42,569 nucleotides of DNA, taken from NCBI GenBank assembly GCA_900316495.1, contig ONDC01000008.1, positions 1 to 42,569 on the forward strand, given 5' to 3'. Position 1 is the stretch's first letter; every line of letters begins with the position of its first letter. Below the pieces are notes generated by a model that did no database searches, was not told the origin of the DNA, and saw only the letters and a program-made list of their open reading frames with translations. Shown here piece by piece: positions 1 to 8,420 of the stretch. The translations under genes were made by a program, and so were the position numbers. This DNA comes from an uncultured Eubacteriales bacterium. GTDB taxonomy: Bacteria; Bacillota; Clostridia; Oscillospirales; Acutalibacteraceae.

Positions 1-2
1 TG

Positions 3-1019
3 GAGGCGAGAAGCCTGGAGGACGTGGCGGCGTACATCACCTTCTTCCCCAAGCTGACGTCCGGCCCCATTCAGCGGGGAGGCGATTTCTTCGCACAGTC
101 GGAAAAGCGCCGGAACGTCGGCATGCAGACCTTTCTCCCCGGCGTGCAGATCTTTGTATTCGGTCTTTTCAAAAAGCTGGTCATGGCGGACAGACTCTCG
201 GTCTTTGTGGATCAGGTGTACGAAACGCCCATGATCTTCAGCAGCTTTTCCGTTTTTCTTGGCGTGATCGCCTATTCCTTCCAGATTTACTTTGATTTCT
301 CCGGCTATTCCGATATGGCAATCGGCGCGGCGAAAATGCTGGGCTACGATCTGCCGGTCAACTTTAACCTCCCGTATCTCGCGCACAATGTCACAGAACT
401 GTGGAAGCGCTGGCACATCACGCTCTCCACATGGCTGATGAAGTACGTCTACATCTCCCTCGGCGGCAACCGCAAGGGCAAGGCAAGAACCTATTGCAAC
501 CTCGTGCTGACCATGGTGATCGGCGGCATCTGGCACGGCGCAAACTGGACTTACGTCATCTGGGGATTGCTGCATGGCATAGCCCTCGCCATTCACAAGG
601 CGTGGATGACTCTGACGGGCAGCAACCAAAAGAAGCATTCCATTCCTTCCAACATCGTTTCCATTGTCGTCACCTTCCTCTTCACGACCTTCTGCTGGAT
701 CTTCTTCCGCGCGCCTTCCCTGCATGCGGCATGGATTGTTATCAGAAGGATGTTCACATTCCAGTCCGGTGTGAACCAGCCCTACTTCTGGCTGTTTGTC
801 ACGGTAGGCATGTATTTCCTCGCCATGCTTCCCGCCGTGCTGCGTTCACGCGGCAGGGAACGGAAGCCGAAGAAGCTCAACACCAGCTTTGTCAGGGCGG
901 AATATCCGATTCTTGACCTCAGCAAATTCTGGAACCTCGTCGCCTTCTTTGTCTTCTGCGGTCTGCTTATGGCAATGGCATACACGGGAGGAAGCCCCTT
1001 TATTTACGGAAATTATTGA
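3..1019 (+). CDS. MBOAT-family membrane O-acyltransferase (AlgI/DltB-like), 5'-truncated by window
   Basis: The reading frame is open to the left edge, so the true start lies outside the window and about 338 C-terminal codons are visible. Membrane-bound O-acyltransferases move acyl groups, usually acetyl, across the membrane onto extracellular polysaccharide or teichoic acid. Diagnostic stretches are FFPKLTSGPIQR near the visible start, FDFSGYSDMAIG, LWKRWHITLSTWL and GGIWHGANWTYVIWGLLHG, the last holding the conserved catalytic His. Several hydrophobic segments follow, including one at the C-terminus. AlgI-type proteins usually pair with an SGNH/AlgJ-like partner; none lies downstream here, so a partner would have to be upstream of the window. 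A bidirectional terminator follows. The family call is secure; the acceptor polymer is unknown. Confidence 0.92.
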   Translation, partial: EARSLEDVAAYITFFPKLTSGPIQRGGDFFAQSEKRRNVGMQTFLPGVQIFVFGLFKKLVMADRLSVFVDQVYETPMIFSSFSVFLGVIAYSFQIYFDFSGYSDMAIGAAKMLGYDLPVNFNLPYLAHNVTELWKRWHITLSTWLMKYVYISLGGNRKGKARTYCNLVLTMVIGGIWHGANWTYVIWGLLHGIALAIHKAWMTLTGSNQKKHSIPSNIVSIVVTFLFTTFCWIFFRAPSLHAAWIVIRRMFTFQSGVNQPYFWLFVTVGMYFLAMLPAVLRSRGRERKPKKLNTSFVRAEYPILDLSKFWNLVAFFVFCGLLMAMAYTGGSPFIYGNY

Positions 1020-1066
1020 CCATCCTCCGCCCGTGCGGAAAGCCCACGCGTTCATTTTCACAATAT

Positions 1067-1114
1067 AAAACGGTGTCCCGTCGCCCGTAAGGAGCTTCGG
1101 AACACCGTTTTTTT
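1067..1114. terminator. Bidirectional intrinsic terminator between convergent genes
   Basis: AAAACGGTGT at 1067-1076 pairs with ACACCGTTTT at 1102-1111, a 10-bp perfect stem, followed by a T run on the plus strand and, by symmetry, on the minus strand. It sits between the convergent MBOAT and BspA-like genes and can serve both. Confidence 0.85.
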
Positions 1115-1138
1115 CTATGAGTCTGATGGCGTATGCCG

Positions 1139-4100
1139 TCAGCCGCTGATGGTCAGGGTGACGGTGATAACATTGGTTTTGACCTTCGCGCCCGCGCCGT
1201 CAGTGACAAGGCAATAGAGCTGGATGCCGTCCCACGTTGCGTTGGGCGTGACAGTCTCGGAGGCGCCCGTGCGTCCGTTCCACAGCGTCCACGCGGTCTG
1301 CCCCTTCTTTTTGAAGTACCACTGGTATTTCAGCTCCGTGCCCTGCGCCTTGAAGGACAGAGTGACGGGTATGCCTGCGGTAGCCGTTTGATTGGTAGGC
1401 TGGGTAACAATGGCAAGGGGCGTGCCGAAGCGGATCGTCGCCGCGCCGGACTTGACCGAAGCACCCGAAATATCCCTGATCAGGCAATAGAGCTGAATGC
1501 CGTCCCATGTGTCATTGGGTGTGACGGTTTCGGAGGCGCCTGTGCGTCCTTTCCACAGCGTCCACGCGGTCTGTCCCTTCTTTTTGAAGTACCACTGGTA
1601 TCTGAGTCCCGTTCCGGTCGCCCTGACGGAGAGTGTCATGGAGCTTCCCTTTCTGATCGTCCGGCTTTGCGGCTGGGTGGTGATCTTCAGCGGATCCTTC
1701 AACGTGATGGTGATCACATCAGACTTGACCGAATCGCCGTTGTTGTCCCGAATCAGGCAGTAGAGCCGGATGCCGTCCCACGTGTCATTGGGAAGGACGC
1801 TCTCGCTGTCGTGGGTGTGACCCTTCCAGACGCTCCACGCGGTCTGTGTCTTTTTCATGAAGTACCACTGATAGGTCAGACCGTCGCCTGTCGCTCTGAC
1901 GGAGAGGGTGGTTGTCTTTCCTCTTTCCACAAAGGCGCTTTCGGGCTGCGCGGTGATCACTATGCCCTGTGTCAGCGTGATTTTCATCGAGGACGAATTG
2001 AGCGTGACGCCAGCCGCGTCAGTGACCTTGCAATAGAGCTGAATGCAGTTCCATGTGTCATTGGGCACGACGTTTTCCGATGCGGAAGTATGCCCGTTCC
2101 ATACGCTCCATGTGGTCTGTCCCGCCTTCCTGAAGTACCACTGGTAGGTGAGTCCGCTGCCTGTCGCCTTGATCGACAGGGTGATGCTCTTACCTGCGAC
2201 TGCGTTCCGGCTCTGCGGCTGGAGTGTGATCACGGGCGAACTGTAATCAAAGTAGACGGTTGTCTGACTGTCGAATAATCCCGAAAGTCCCCCCGAGTTC
2301 CACTGGCTGCTGCTGCCCGCGTAGCATACCGTTGACACCGAGTCGGAGAGGAAGGCGTTGCCGCTGATCTTGGGGGATTTTGCCAGCAGGACAATGGTTT
2401 TCAGCCGGATATTCGACCTGAATGCGTAATTTCCGATGGATGTGACCGTTGACGGAAGTGTGACAGACGACAGATTGACGCACTTGTCGAAGGCGTAAGG
2501 CTCGATCGTCGTCACGCCGGAGGGAAGAACGACGTTTTTCAGATTCGGACAGGAGACCGCCGCCGAATCGCCGATAATCTTTACCGTGGAGGCGATGTCG
2601 AAGCTGTTTCCGGTCTTTCCGGCGGGATAACGCAGCAGCTTGGTCTTGTCTTTATTGTACAGTGCGCCGTTGACGGCGGCAAAGGAACTGCTGCCTGCCG
2701 GCACCGTGAATGCGCTCAGCCTGGAGCAGCCGTCGAATGCCCATTTGCCGATCGACGTCACCGACGCGGGAATGTTCATAGCCGTCAGCGAGGTGCAGCC
2801 CGCAAAAGCAGATTCTCCGATGGCAGTGACGGTTTCGGGGATTGTGACGCTTTTGACGCCCGTACATCCTTCAAAGGCGTGTGCCCCTATCTTGGTGACG
2901 GTTTCGGGGACAGTGACCGTCGGTTCGTCGCCCTTGTAGGAAACAAGGGTCGTGCCGTCGATCTCAAAATCCTGGGAGCTGTAATAGATCGTGGCGTTGG
3001 AGCCGAATGCATCTCCGAGTTTCGCTGTATTCCACTGTGTCTGACTGCCGGCGTAAAACACCTGGGTGACGGGAGCATTCTGGAACGCGCCCGAACCGAC
3101 GGTGGGAGAAACGGCGTTGAGCGTGACGGTCGACAGCTTCTTGTTAGAGCGGAAGGCGTATTTCCCGATGGTTCTGACCGACGCGGGAATCGTGATTTCC
3201 GTGATGCCTGCGCATTGGTCGAAGGCATACGGGTCAAGGGTGACAACGCTGTCGGGAAGGCTCACCGTTGTCAGTCCACTGCATATGGAAAAAGCCGAGT
3301 CTCCTATTTTTTCGACGGAAGAAGGCACCGTAAAGCTGCTGTTTCCCAGCGCGGGAGGACAGCGCAGCAGCTCACTCTTGTCCCTGTTGTAGAGAACGCC
3401 GCCCGAAGCGGAGTAATATTTGTTCTCGGAAGCAACGGAAATTTTAAGCAGGCTTTTGCAGTTGTCAAACGCCCATTTCTCAATCGAAGTGACCGACGAC
3501 GGAATCGTGATGCGCTCAAGACTCGTACAGCCGTCGAAGGCGGACTGACCGATGGTTTTCAGAGAGGTGGGAAGCGTGATGCTCTTCATGGAATTGCGGT
3601 CGCGGAAGGCGCTGCTGCCGATTTTTACGATAAAGCCGGGAACAGAAACGCTTCCCGCGGAGCCGGTGTAGGAGAGCAGAACGTCGTCATCCACATCGAA
3701 TCCGGTCATTTCGTAATACACCTTGACCGAGGTGCCGAACACGTCGCTCATATTCGCGTCGACCCACTGGGTAGTGCTTCCCGCGTAGAGGATCCGCAGG
3801 ATCCCCGTTCCTGTGAAGGCGCCGGAGGCGATCGAGGGCGTTTTTGCCTCCATCACGAGCGTCCTGACGCCCGAAGCAGAGCGGAACGCGCCGCTTCCTA
3901 TCGAGGTGACGGCGGAGGGAATCTTCAGCGAGGTCAAGCCGGAATCCCCGTTAAACGCATTGTCCCGTATCTGTCTGAGTCCGGTGGGAAGCGTGATTTT
4001 CGTGAGCGACAGGCAGCTTGCGAAGGCGTTTTTGTCTATCACCGTGACGGAGCCGGGGACGGTGTAGCTGGCTGCGGTTTTGCCCTGGGGATAGCGGATC

Positions 4101-4546
4101 AGCAGGTTTTTTTCGCTGTTGAAAAGCACGCCGTCCTCCGTGCAGAAATACCCGCTCCCCGCAGGGACGGTGATGCTCTGCAGCTTGGCGCAGCCCTCAA
4201 ACGAAAGCTCACCTATGGACTTCACCGACGTGGGAAGACTGATCGACGTCATGCCGCTGCAATTAAAGAAGGCCTTGGCGCCGATTGTTCTCACGCCCTC
4301 CGGAACTGTCAGCGAGGTGATGTTGCCACAGCCGTAAAACGCCTGATCCGCGATGGCGGTCACCTTGCCGGAGGGAATCGTCACCGCGCCGCCGGTGCCG
4401 CGGTAATTGGTCAGCACGCCGTCGGTAATTTCAAAATCGCTGTTAGCGGCGAATACCTGTCTGCCGCCTGTGATCAGGGTGGTCAGCATTGCCAGAACGA
4501 CGAAAACCGGCGTCAGCACGAGTGTGACAGCCCTTCTGCTTTTCAT
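1139..4546 (-). CDS. BspA-like leucine-rich repeat surface protein with C-terminal Ig-like repeats
   Basis: A secreted protein of about 1135 residues. The N-terminus (MKSRRAVTLVLTPVFVVLAM) is a signal peptide. Residues about 35-770 are LRR_5 (BspA/TpLRR) repeats of the form AFxxCxxLTxIxIPxSVxxIG, arranged as three supra-repeats of about 230 residues. Each begins like FEITDGVLTNY and ends with YAGSxxQW followed by an aromatic strand (VYYE, IYYS, VYFD). Residues about 775-1135 are four Ig-like domains with the signature YQWYFxKxGQTxWxxWxGxT, then TWxxIQLYCxxxD. I prefer the ATG at 4546 because GAGGT lies 8 nt upstream; the ATG at 4552 is too close to it. BspA-like proteins act in adhesion. No LPXTG or choline-binding anchor is visible. 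The divergent amidase carries the same Ig family. Ligand unknown. Confidence 0.93.
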   Translation of the reverse strand: MKSRRAVTLVLTPVFVVLAMLTTLITGGRQVFAANSDFEITDGVLTNYRGTGGAVTIPSGKVTAIADQAFYGCGNITSLTVPEGVRTIGAKAFFNCSGMTSISLPTSVKSIGELSFEGCAKLQSITVPAGSGYFCTEDGVLFNSEKNLLIRYPQGKTAASYTVPGSVTVIDKNAFASCLSLTKITLPTGLRQIRDNAFNGDSGLTSLKIPSAVTSIGSGAFRSASGVRTLVMEAKTPSIASGAFTGTGILRILYAGSTTQWVDANMSDVFGTSVKVYYEMTGFDVDDDVLLSYTGSAGSVSVPGFIVKIGSSAFRDRNSMKSITLPTSLKTIGQSAFDGCTSLERITIPSSVTSIEKWAFDNCKSLLKISVASENKYYSASGGVLYNRDKSELLRCPPALGNSSFTVPSSVEKIGDSAFSICSGLTTVSLPDSVVTLDPYAFDQCAGITEITIPASVRTIGKYAFRSNKKLSTVTLNAVSPTVGSGAFQNAPVTQVFYAGSQTQWNTAKLGDAFGSNATIYYSSQDFEIDGTTLVSYKGDEPTVTVPETVTKIGAHAFEGCTGVKSVTIPETVTAIGESAFAGCTSLTAMNIPASVTSIGKWAFDGCSRLSAFTVPAGSSSFAAVNGALYNKDKTKLLRYPAGKTGNSFDIASTVKIIGDSAAVSCPNLKNVVLPSGVTTIEPYAFDKCVNLSSVTLPSTVTSIGNYAFRSNIRLKTIVLLAKSPKISGNAFLSDSVSTVCYAGSSSQWNSGGLSGLFDSQTTVYFDYSSPVITLQPQSRNAVAGKSITLSIKATGSGLTYQWYFRKAGQTTWSVWNGHTSASENVVPNDTWNCIQLYCKVTDAAGVTLNSSSMKITLTQGIVITAQPESAFVERGKTTTLSVRATGDGLTYQWYFMKKTQTAWSVWKGHTHDSESVLPNDTWDGIRLYCLIRDNNGDSVKSDVITITLKDPLKITTQPQSRTIRKGSSMTLSVRATGTGLRYQWYFKKKGQTAWTLWKGRTGASETVTPNDTWDGIQLYCLIRDISGASVKSGAATIRFGTPLAIVTQPTNQTATAGIPVTLSFKAQGTELKYQWYFKKKGQTAWTLWNGRTGASETVTPNATWDGIQLYCLVTDGAGAKVKTNVITVTLTISG

Positions 4547-4590
4547 GTGCATTACCTCATTTCTGTTTTGATCTTGGTTCTTTCATTGGT

Positions 4591-4619
4591 ATTATAATCC
4601 CTTGGCGGCGATGTGTCAA
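4591..4619 (-). promoter_or_regulatory. Sigma-A promoter for the BspA-like gene
   Basis: On the minus strand TTGACA (4619-4614) is followed after 17 nt by TATAAT (4596-4591), a perfect consensus promoter about 45 nt upstream of the start codon. Confidence 0.88.
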
Positions 4620-4785
4620 TTGATTCATGGACGGAAATTTTCATCATAGCATGAAAGCCTCCTTCGCTTTTGATCATGCAATTCATTCAAATCCGACTTG
4701 TTTACATATCGGTCAAAAAATCAGACTGAAAATGTGCTACAATAATAAATATAATAGTAAAGTGAATAGCAAAGGCGGTTTGAAA

Positions 4786-7188
4786 ATGAATCTGTTTAAT
4801 CTGTTTGACGTCTCCGTCAGAGAGAAAGGCAAAAAGCTCACTGCGATGGTGCTGACGCTTTTTCTTGCGGCGGGATTTCTGCTTGCGCCGTCTGCGGAGA
4901 TGACAAGGGTCTATGCCGGGGAGGACGTGACGGCTTCCGAGCCTTCGGGAGAGGAGGAGCCGGGGGAAAGCATTCCTCTTACGGTCACGCGGCAGCCGGC
5001 AAACGTTACGGTCAGCGCGGGGGAAACGGCGACCTTTTCTGTCGGGGCGTCCGGCGTCGGGCTTAAGTATCAGTGGTACTACCGGAAGGCGGGCGCAGGC
5101 TCGTGGGTGGTATGGAAGGGTCATACCACGGCGACCACATCGGCAACAGCGAATGCCACATGGAATCTCATGAAGGTGTATTGCCGCATTTCCGATGAGG
5201 CGGGAAGCGTTGTCTCGTCAAGATCCGCGACAGTCAGTCTCCGTCAGCCGCTCACCATTTCCGCACAGCCCAGGGACATCCGGGTGAGGGCGGGCGAGAA
5301 GGGGACCTTCTCAGTCACAGCCCAAGGAACCGGCAGACTGAGCTTTCAGTGGTATGTCCGCAAGGCGGGCGCGCCATCCGACACCCTGTGGAAGGGACAT
5401 GTCTCGGCGACCACATCCGCGACCGCCAATTCCACCTGGAACAAAATGAAGGTATGGTGCGTTGTCACGGACGAGGCAGGGCAAAGCGTACAGTCGGACG
5501 CCGCCACCGTCACGATTCTTCAGCCGCTCACCGTTCTCTCCCACCCCGCTGATCTGACGGTCAAGCCGGGCGACACGGCAAGATTTACCGTGTCCGCGCG
5601 GGGAACGGGGGATCTGCGCTATCAGTGGTATTATAAAAAGAGCGGCGCCGAGGGATGGACGCTCTGGAACGGACACACCACGGCTTCCACGTCAGCGGTC
5701 GCCAATGCCACCTGGAACCTTATGCAGGTCTGCTGCAGGATAACAGATGAAGAGGACGCTTCGGTCGAATCCCTGCCCGCGCTTGTCAAGGTGGATCAGC
5801 CGCTTACCGTTGTGACCCATCCTTTGAGCAAGACCGTCACGGCGGGCAGAAGCGTTGACTTTACCGTGACCGCGCGGGGAATGGGCGAATACAGCTATCA
5901 GTGGTACCGCCGCATGAAGGGCGACACCTCGTGGTCGCTCTGGAACGCCCAGACGTCGCAGAAGCTGACGGTAAAGGTGGAAGAATCGATGAACGGCATG
6001 CAGGTTTACTGCCGGGTGAGCGACGAATCCGGCGCCAGGATCAATTCGTCCTCCGCGGCGCTTACGGTGGTTCCCGCCATCAAGATAACCGCGCAGCCCG
6101 CGCAGGTGACGGTTCATTCCGGTGAGACCGCCCGATTCACTGTCAAGGCGGAGGGAAGCGGTCTGACCTATCAGTGGTATTACAAGAAGGCGGGCAAGGA
6201 GGATTGGACGCTCTGGAAGGACAGAACCTCCGCCACGGCGACCGGTGTCGCCGACTGCACATGGCATGTGATGCAGGTTTTCTGCCGTATTACGGACGAG
6301 ACGGGAGAGACCGCCGACAGCGACGCAGCATTTGCCATGATCACCAAAAAGAGCGATCAGCGCTACATCAAGCGCTCCTTCAAAATCAAGAGCGACAGCA
6401 CCAAGGTCTACAGCGGCCCTGGCACAAGCTACAGCGTGCTGGGCACGGTGAACGCGGCTGCAAAATACACCGCCCTCGAATGGTGCTGTGATTCCAGCGA
6501 CGTGACATGGTTCCGGTTCAGCTGGAAGGGAAAGGACGCATGGGTCTCCCGCAAAAAGACCACGGTAACAGACGAATTTGTCACTATCCCCACCCGCAGC
6601 TTCAAAAACGGCGGCGTGCCGATCATCTATCTTTCGCCCTCCCGCCAGACTCGCAACGAATATGCCGCGGGTTCCACGACCGAGGGCGTTCAGATGTACC
6701 GCGTGGGCGAAGCGCTGAAAAAGATCCTGGAGGAGGAATATCTCTGCGTGGTCTATATGCCGCCGGTCGAAATGAAGATCACGCTCAACCAGCGTCCCAC
6801 CGACGCCTACAATAAGGAGGCCGACGTTTATCTCGCCATTCACAGCAACGCCAACACATCCGGCTCCTGCTACGGAGCGGTGGGCTATTACTTCCCGGCG
6901 TGCGAGCAGAGCAAGGCTCTCGGAGAACACATGGCGGATGAGATGGGAAAAATTTCGCCCTTTACCCCTACCGTCAAGAGCAAGACGGTCAACGGTATGA
7001 CCGCCTTTGACAACATCGGCTACGGCGAGGTCAGGGATCCCGCCTATTTCGGAATGATCAGCCTGCTTGCCGAGGTGGAATACCACGACAACGCCGATTC
7101 CGCCAGGTGGATCATCAACAATCCGAATAAAATCGCGCGCGCCCTTGCCAATGCGCTTGAAAAGACGCTGGATATGCAGAAAAAATAA
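4786..7188 (+). CDS. Ig-repeat/SH3/amidase_3-like cell-wall hydrolase (N-acetylmuramoyl-L-alanine amidase family)
   Basis: About 800 residues from the ATG at 4786, where an Ala-rich signal peptide (KKLTAMVLTLFLAAGFLLAP) begins near residue 16; the longer open frame upstream lacks such a start. Five Ig-like domains (about residues 65-520) share the YQWYYxKxGxxxWTLWxGHT signature with the divergent BspA-like protein. An SH3b-type domain follows (SGPGTSYSVLGTV ... KGKDAWVSRK). The last 200 residues match Amidase_3: AIHSNANTSG holds a zinc-ligand His and VEYHDN the late Glu. The usual first metal motif DPGHGG is replaced by YLSPSRQTRN, so one canonical zinc His is missing. Likely exported and acting on peptidoglycan, though activity is uncertain because of that substitution. 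Ends without an obvious strong terminator. Confidence 0.9.
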   Translation: MNLFNLFDVSVREKGKKLTAMVLTLFLAAGFLLAPSAEMTRVYAGEDVTASEPSGEEEPGESIPLTVTRQPANVTVSAGETATFSVGASGVGLKYQWYYRKAGAGSWVVWKGHTTATTSATANATWNLMKVYCRISDEAGSVVSSRSATVSLRQPLTISAQPRDIRVRAGEKGTFSVTAQGTGRLSFQWYVRKAGAPSDTLWKGHVSATTSATANSTWNKMKVWCVVTDEAGQSVQSDAATVTILQPLTVLSHPADLTVKPGDTARFTVSARGTGDLRYQWYYKKSGAEGWTLWNGHTTASTSAVANATWNLMQVCCRITDEEDASVESLPALVKVDQPLTVVTHPLSKTVTAGRSVDFTVTARGMGEYSYQWYRRMKGDTSWSLWNAQTSQKLTVKVEESMNGMQVYCRVSDESGARINSSSAALTVVPAIKITAQPAQVTVHSGETARFTVKAEGSGLTYQWYYKKAGKEDWTLWKDRTSATATGVADCTWHVMQVFCRITDETGETADSDAAFAMITKKSDQRYIKRSFKIKSDSTKVYSGPGTSYSVLGTVNAAAKYTALEWCCDSSDVTWFRFSWKGKDAWVSRKKTTVTDEFVTIPTRSFKNGGVPIIYLSPSRQTRNEYAAGSTTEGVQMYRVGEALKKILEEEYLCVVYMPPVEMKITLNQRPTDAYNKEADVYLAIHSNANTSGSCYGAVGYYFPACEQSKALGEHMADEMGKISPFTPTVKSKTVNGMTAFDNIGYGEVRDPAYFGMISLLAEVEYHDNADSARWIINNPNKIARALANALEKTLDMQKK

Positions 7189-7227
7189 GGATTCACAAAG
7201 TAATTCCGGAGATTTTACAACTTTTTA

Positions 7228-7256
7228 TTGACAATAACGATCTGCAATGCTAAAAT
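7228..7256 (+). promoter_or_regulatory. Sigma-A promoter for the HIT gene
   Basis: TTGACA at 7228-7233, a 17-nt spacer, then TAAAAT at 7251-7256. Initiation near 7263 would give a leader of about 108 nt. Confidence 0.88.
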
Positions 7257-7263
7257 TGTCTTG

Positions 7264-7371
7264 TGAAATGCATCCGGCAACGCAGCCGGACGCAGTAGGA
7301 TTGACCGAATCCTCCCGATTTGTGAGAGCAAGGCTTTCTACAGGATTATTTGAAAGGATGAAACAATACAA
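7264..7371 (+). other. Structured 5' leader of the HIT gene
   Basis: The leader holds two neat hairpins: TCCGGC/GCCGGA (7273-7290, 6-nt loop) and AGGATT/AATCCT (7297-7313, 5-nt loop). Neither is followed by a T run, so they are not terminators. The Shine-Dalgarno-like GAAAGGA lies somewhat far (about 13 nt) from the ATG at 7372. No riboswitch class was recognised. Confidence 0.4.
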
Positions 7372-7713
7372 ATGGAATGTATTTTCTGCAAGATCGCCGC
7401 GGGCGAAATTCCCTCCACGAAGGTCTATGAGGACGAATCCGTTCTGGCGTTCAAGGACATCAACCCGATGGCTCCCGTGCATATCCTGGTGATTCCGAAG
7501 GAGCATATCGCCGATTCCGCCGCCGACATCACCCCGGAGAACAGCGCGGCTGTCGCCCATATCTTTGAGATTATTGCCAAGATCGCAAAGGAGCAGGGAC
7601 TTGACAACGGCTTCCGCGTGATCACCAACAGCGGCGAGGACGGCGCGCAGAGCGTCAACCACATTCATTTTCATATTCTGGGCGGCAGGAAGCTGCCGGA
7701 AAAGATGGCGTAA
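7372..7713 (+). CDS. HIT (histidine triad) family nucleotide hydrolase/transferase, HinT-like
   Basis: 113 residues, the normal length for HinT-type proteins. The N-terminus MECIFCKIAAGEIPS with paired Cys, the central FKDINPMAPVHILVIPKEHI and the C-terminal triad SVNHIHFHILGGRK (His-x-His-x-His) are diagnostic. HinT enzymes hydrolyse purine nucleoside phosphoramidates such as adenylated lysine; the middle His of the triad is the nucleophile. Cytosolic. It has its own consensus promoter. The phosphoribosyltransferase gene follows after about 125 nt, which contains a small hairpin (AGCCG/CGGCT near 7730) without a T run, so read-through is plausible. Confidence 0.96.
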   Translation: MECIFCKIAAGEIPSTKVYEDESVLAFKDINPMAPVHILVIPKEHIADSAADITPENSAAVAHIFEIIAKIAKEQGLDNGFRVITNSGEDGAQSVNHIHFHILGGRKLPEKMA

Positions 7714-7838
7714 ACGCTGAATAAGCCGATTTCAACGGCTCAAAGGCGTGTCCCGATGCTTGGATTATTTATCGAAGAAACTTGGCGGCTCCCGAAGCAG
7801 CCGAAAATCTGACATTAACCGAAAAGGAAATGAAACAG

Positions 7839-8378
7839 ATGAACGATTATTATGAGATTACCATTGCCGGCTGCAAGCGCCGGCTCAAGAAATTTGCCGT
7901 CAACGACAAGATCGACATTGCCGCCTTCATTCTCTTTGGCGATGTGGAGATCACGGAAAAGTCAGCCGAGGCGCTGCTGGCTAAGCTCCCTGAATTCGAC
8001 GTGATTCTCACGCCCGAGGCAAAGAGCATTCCGCTGGCTTATGAGATGTCCCGTCAGTCGGGCAAGAAGTACATTGTCGCCCGTAAGGGACTGAAGGTCT
8101 ACATGGGCAAGGCACTCAGTGTCGACGACCAATCCATTACCACACAGGGATTGCAGAAGCTCTACCTCGGAGAGGATGACGCTGCGGAGCTGAAGGGCAG
8201 AAGAGTGGTGGTTCTTGACGACGTTATCAGCACCGGCGGTTCTCTCAATGCCGCTGTCGCGCTTGCGGAGCAGGCGGAAGCCAATATCGTCGCCAAATGT
8301 GCGGTTCTCTCCGAGGGCGACGCCAACGGCAGGGACGACATCATCACCCTTGGCAGTCTGCCCCTGTTCTTCAAGTAA
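7839..8378 (+). CDS. Type I phosphoribosyltransferase (adenine/xanthine PRTase-like)
   Basis: About 179 residues. The PRPP-binding motif VVVLDDVISTGGS lies near residue 127 and is the hallmark of type I PRTases. ILTPEAKSIPLAYEMS and KYIVARKGLKVYM match the loops that precede it in apt/xpt-like proteins. The start at ATG 7839 is chosen because AAAAGGA at 7822-7828 is correctly spaced for it and too close to the ATG at 7830. Likely a cytosolic purine-salvage enzyme converting a base plus PRPP to a nucleotide; which base cannot be told from sequence. It could also be a PRTase-fold regulator. comEC starts 43 nt downstream on the same strand. Confidence 0.88.
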   Translation: MNDYYEITIAGCKRRLKKFAVNDKIDIAAFILFGDVEITEKSAEALLAKLPEFDVILTPEAKSIPLAYEMSRQSGKKYIVARKGLKVYMGKALSVDDQSITTQGLQKLYLGEDDAAELKGRRVVVLDDVISTGGSLNAAVALAEQAEANIVAKCAVLSEGDANGRDDIITLGSLPLFFK

Positions 8379-8420
8379 ATCTCCCAAAGCTCAGAATTCA
8401 ACCAGAAGGGAGCAGGCATC

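Noticed and set aside
2879..4597. Long plus-strand ORFs opposite the BspA-like gene (also 1133-2278)
   Set aside because: Antisense frames of a repetitive, GC-biased gene; composition is unnatural and no start signals are seen.
4738..4743. TACAAT as the -10 of the amidase gene
   Set aside because: No acceptable -35 lies 16-18 nt upstream, so the promoter was not called.
5692..7086. 464-codon minus-strand ORF opposite the amidase gene
   Set aside because: Antisense shadow of the Ig repeats and amidase domain; His/Arg/Gly-rich with no recognisable family.
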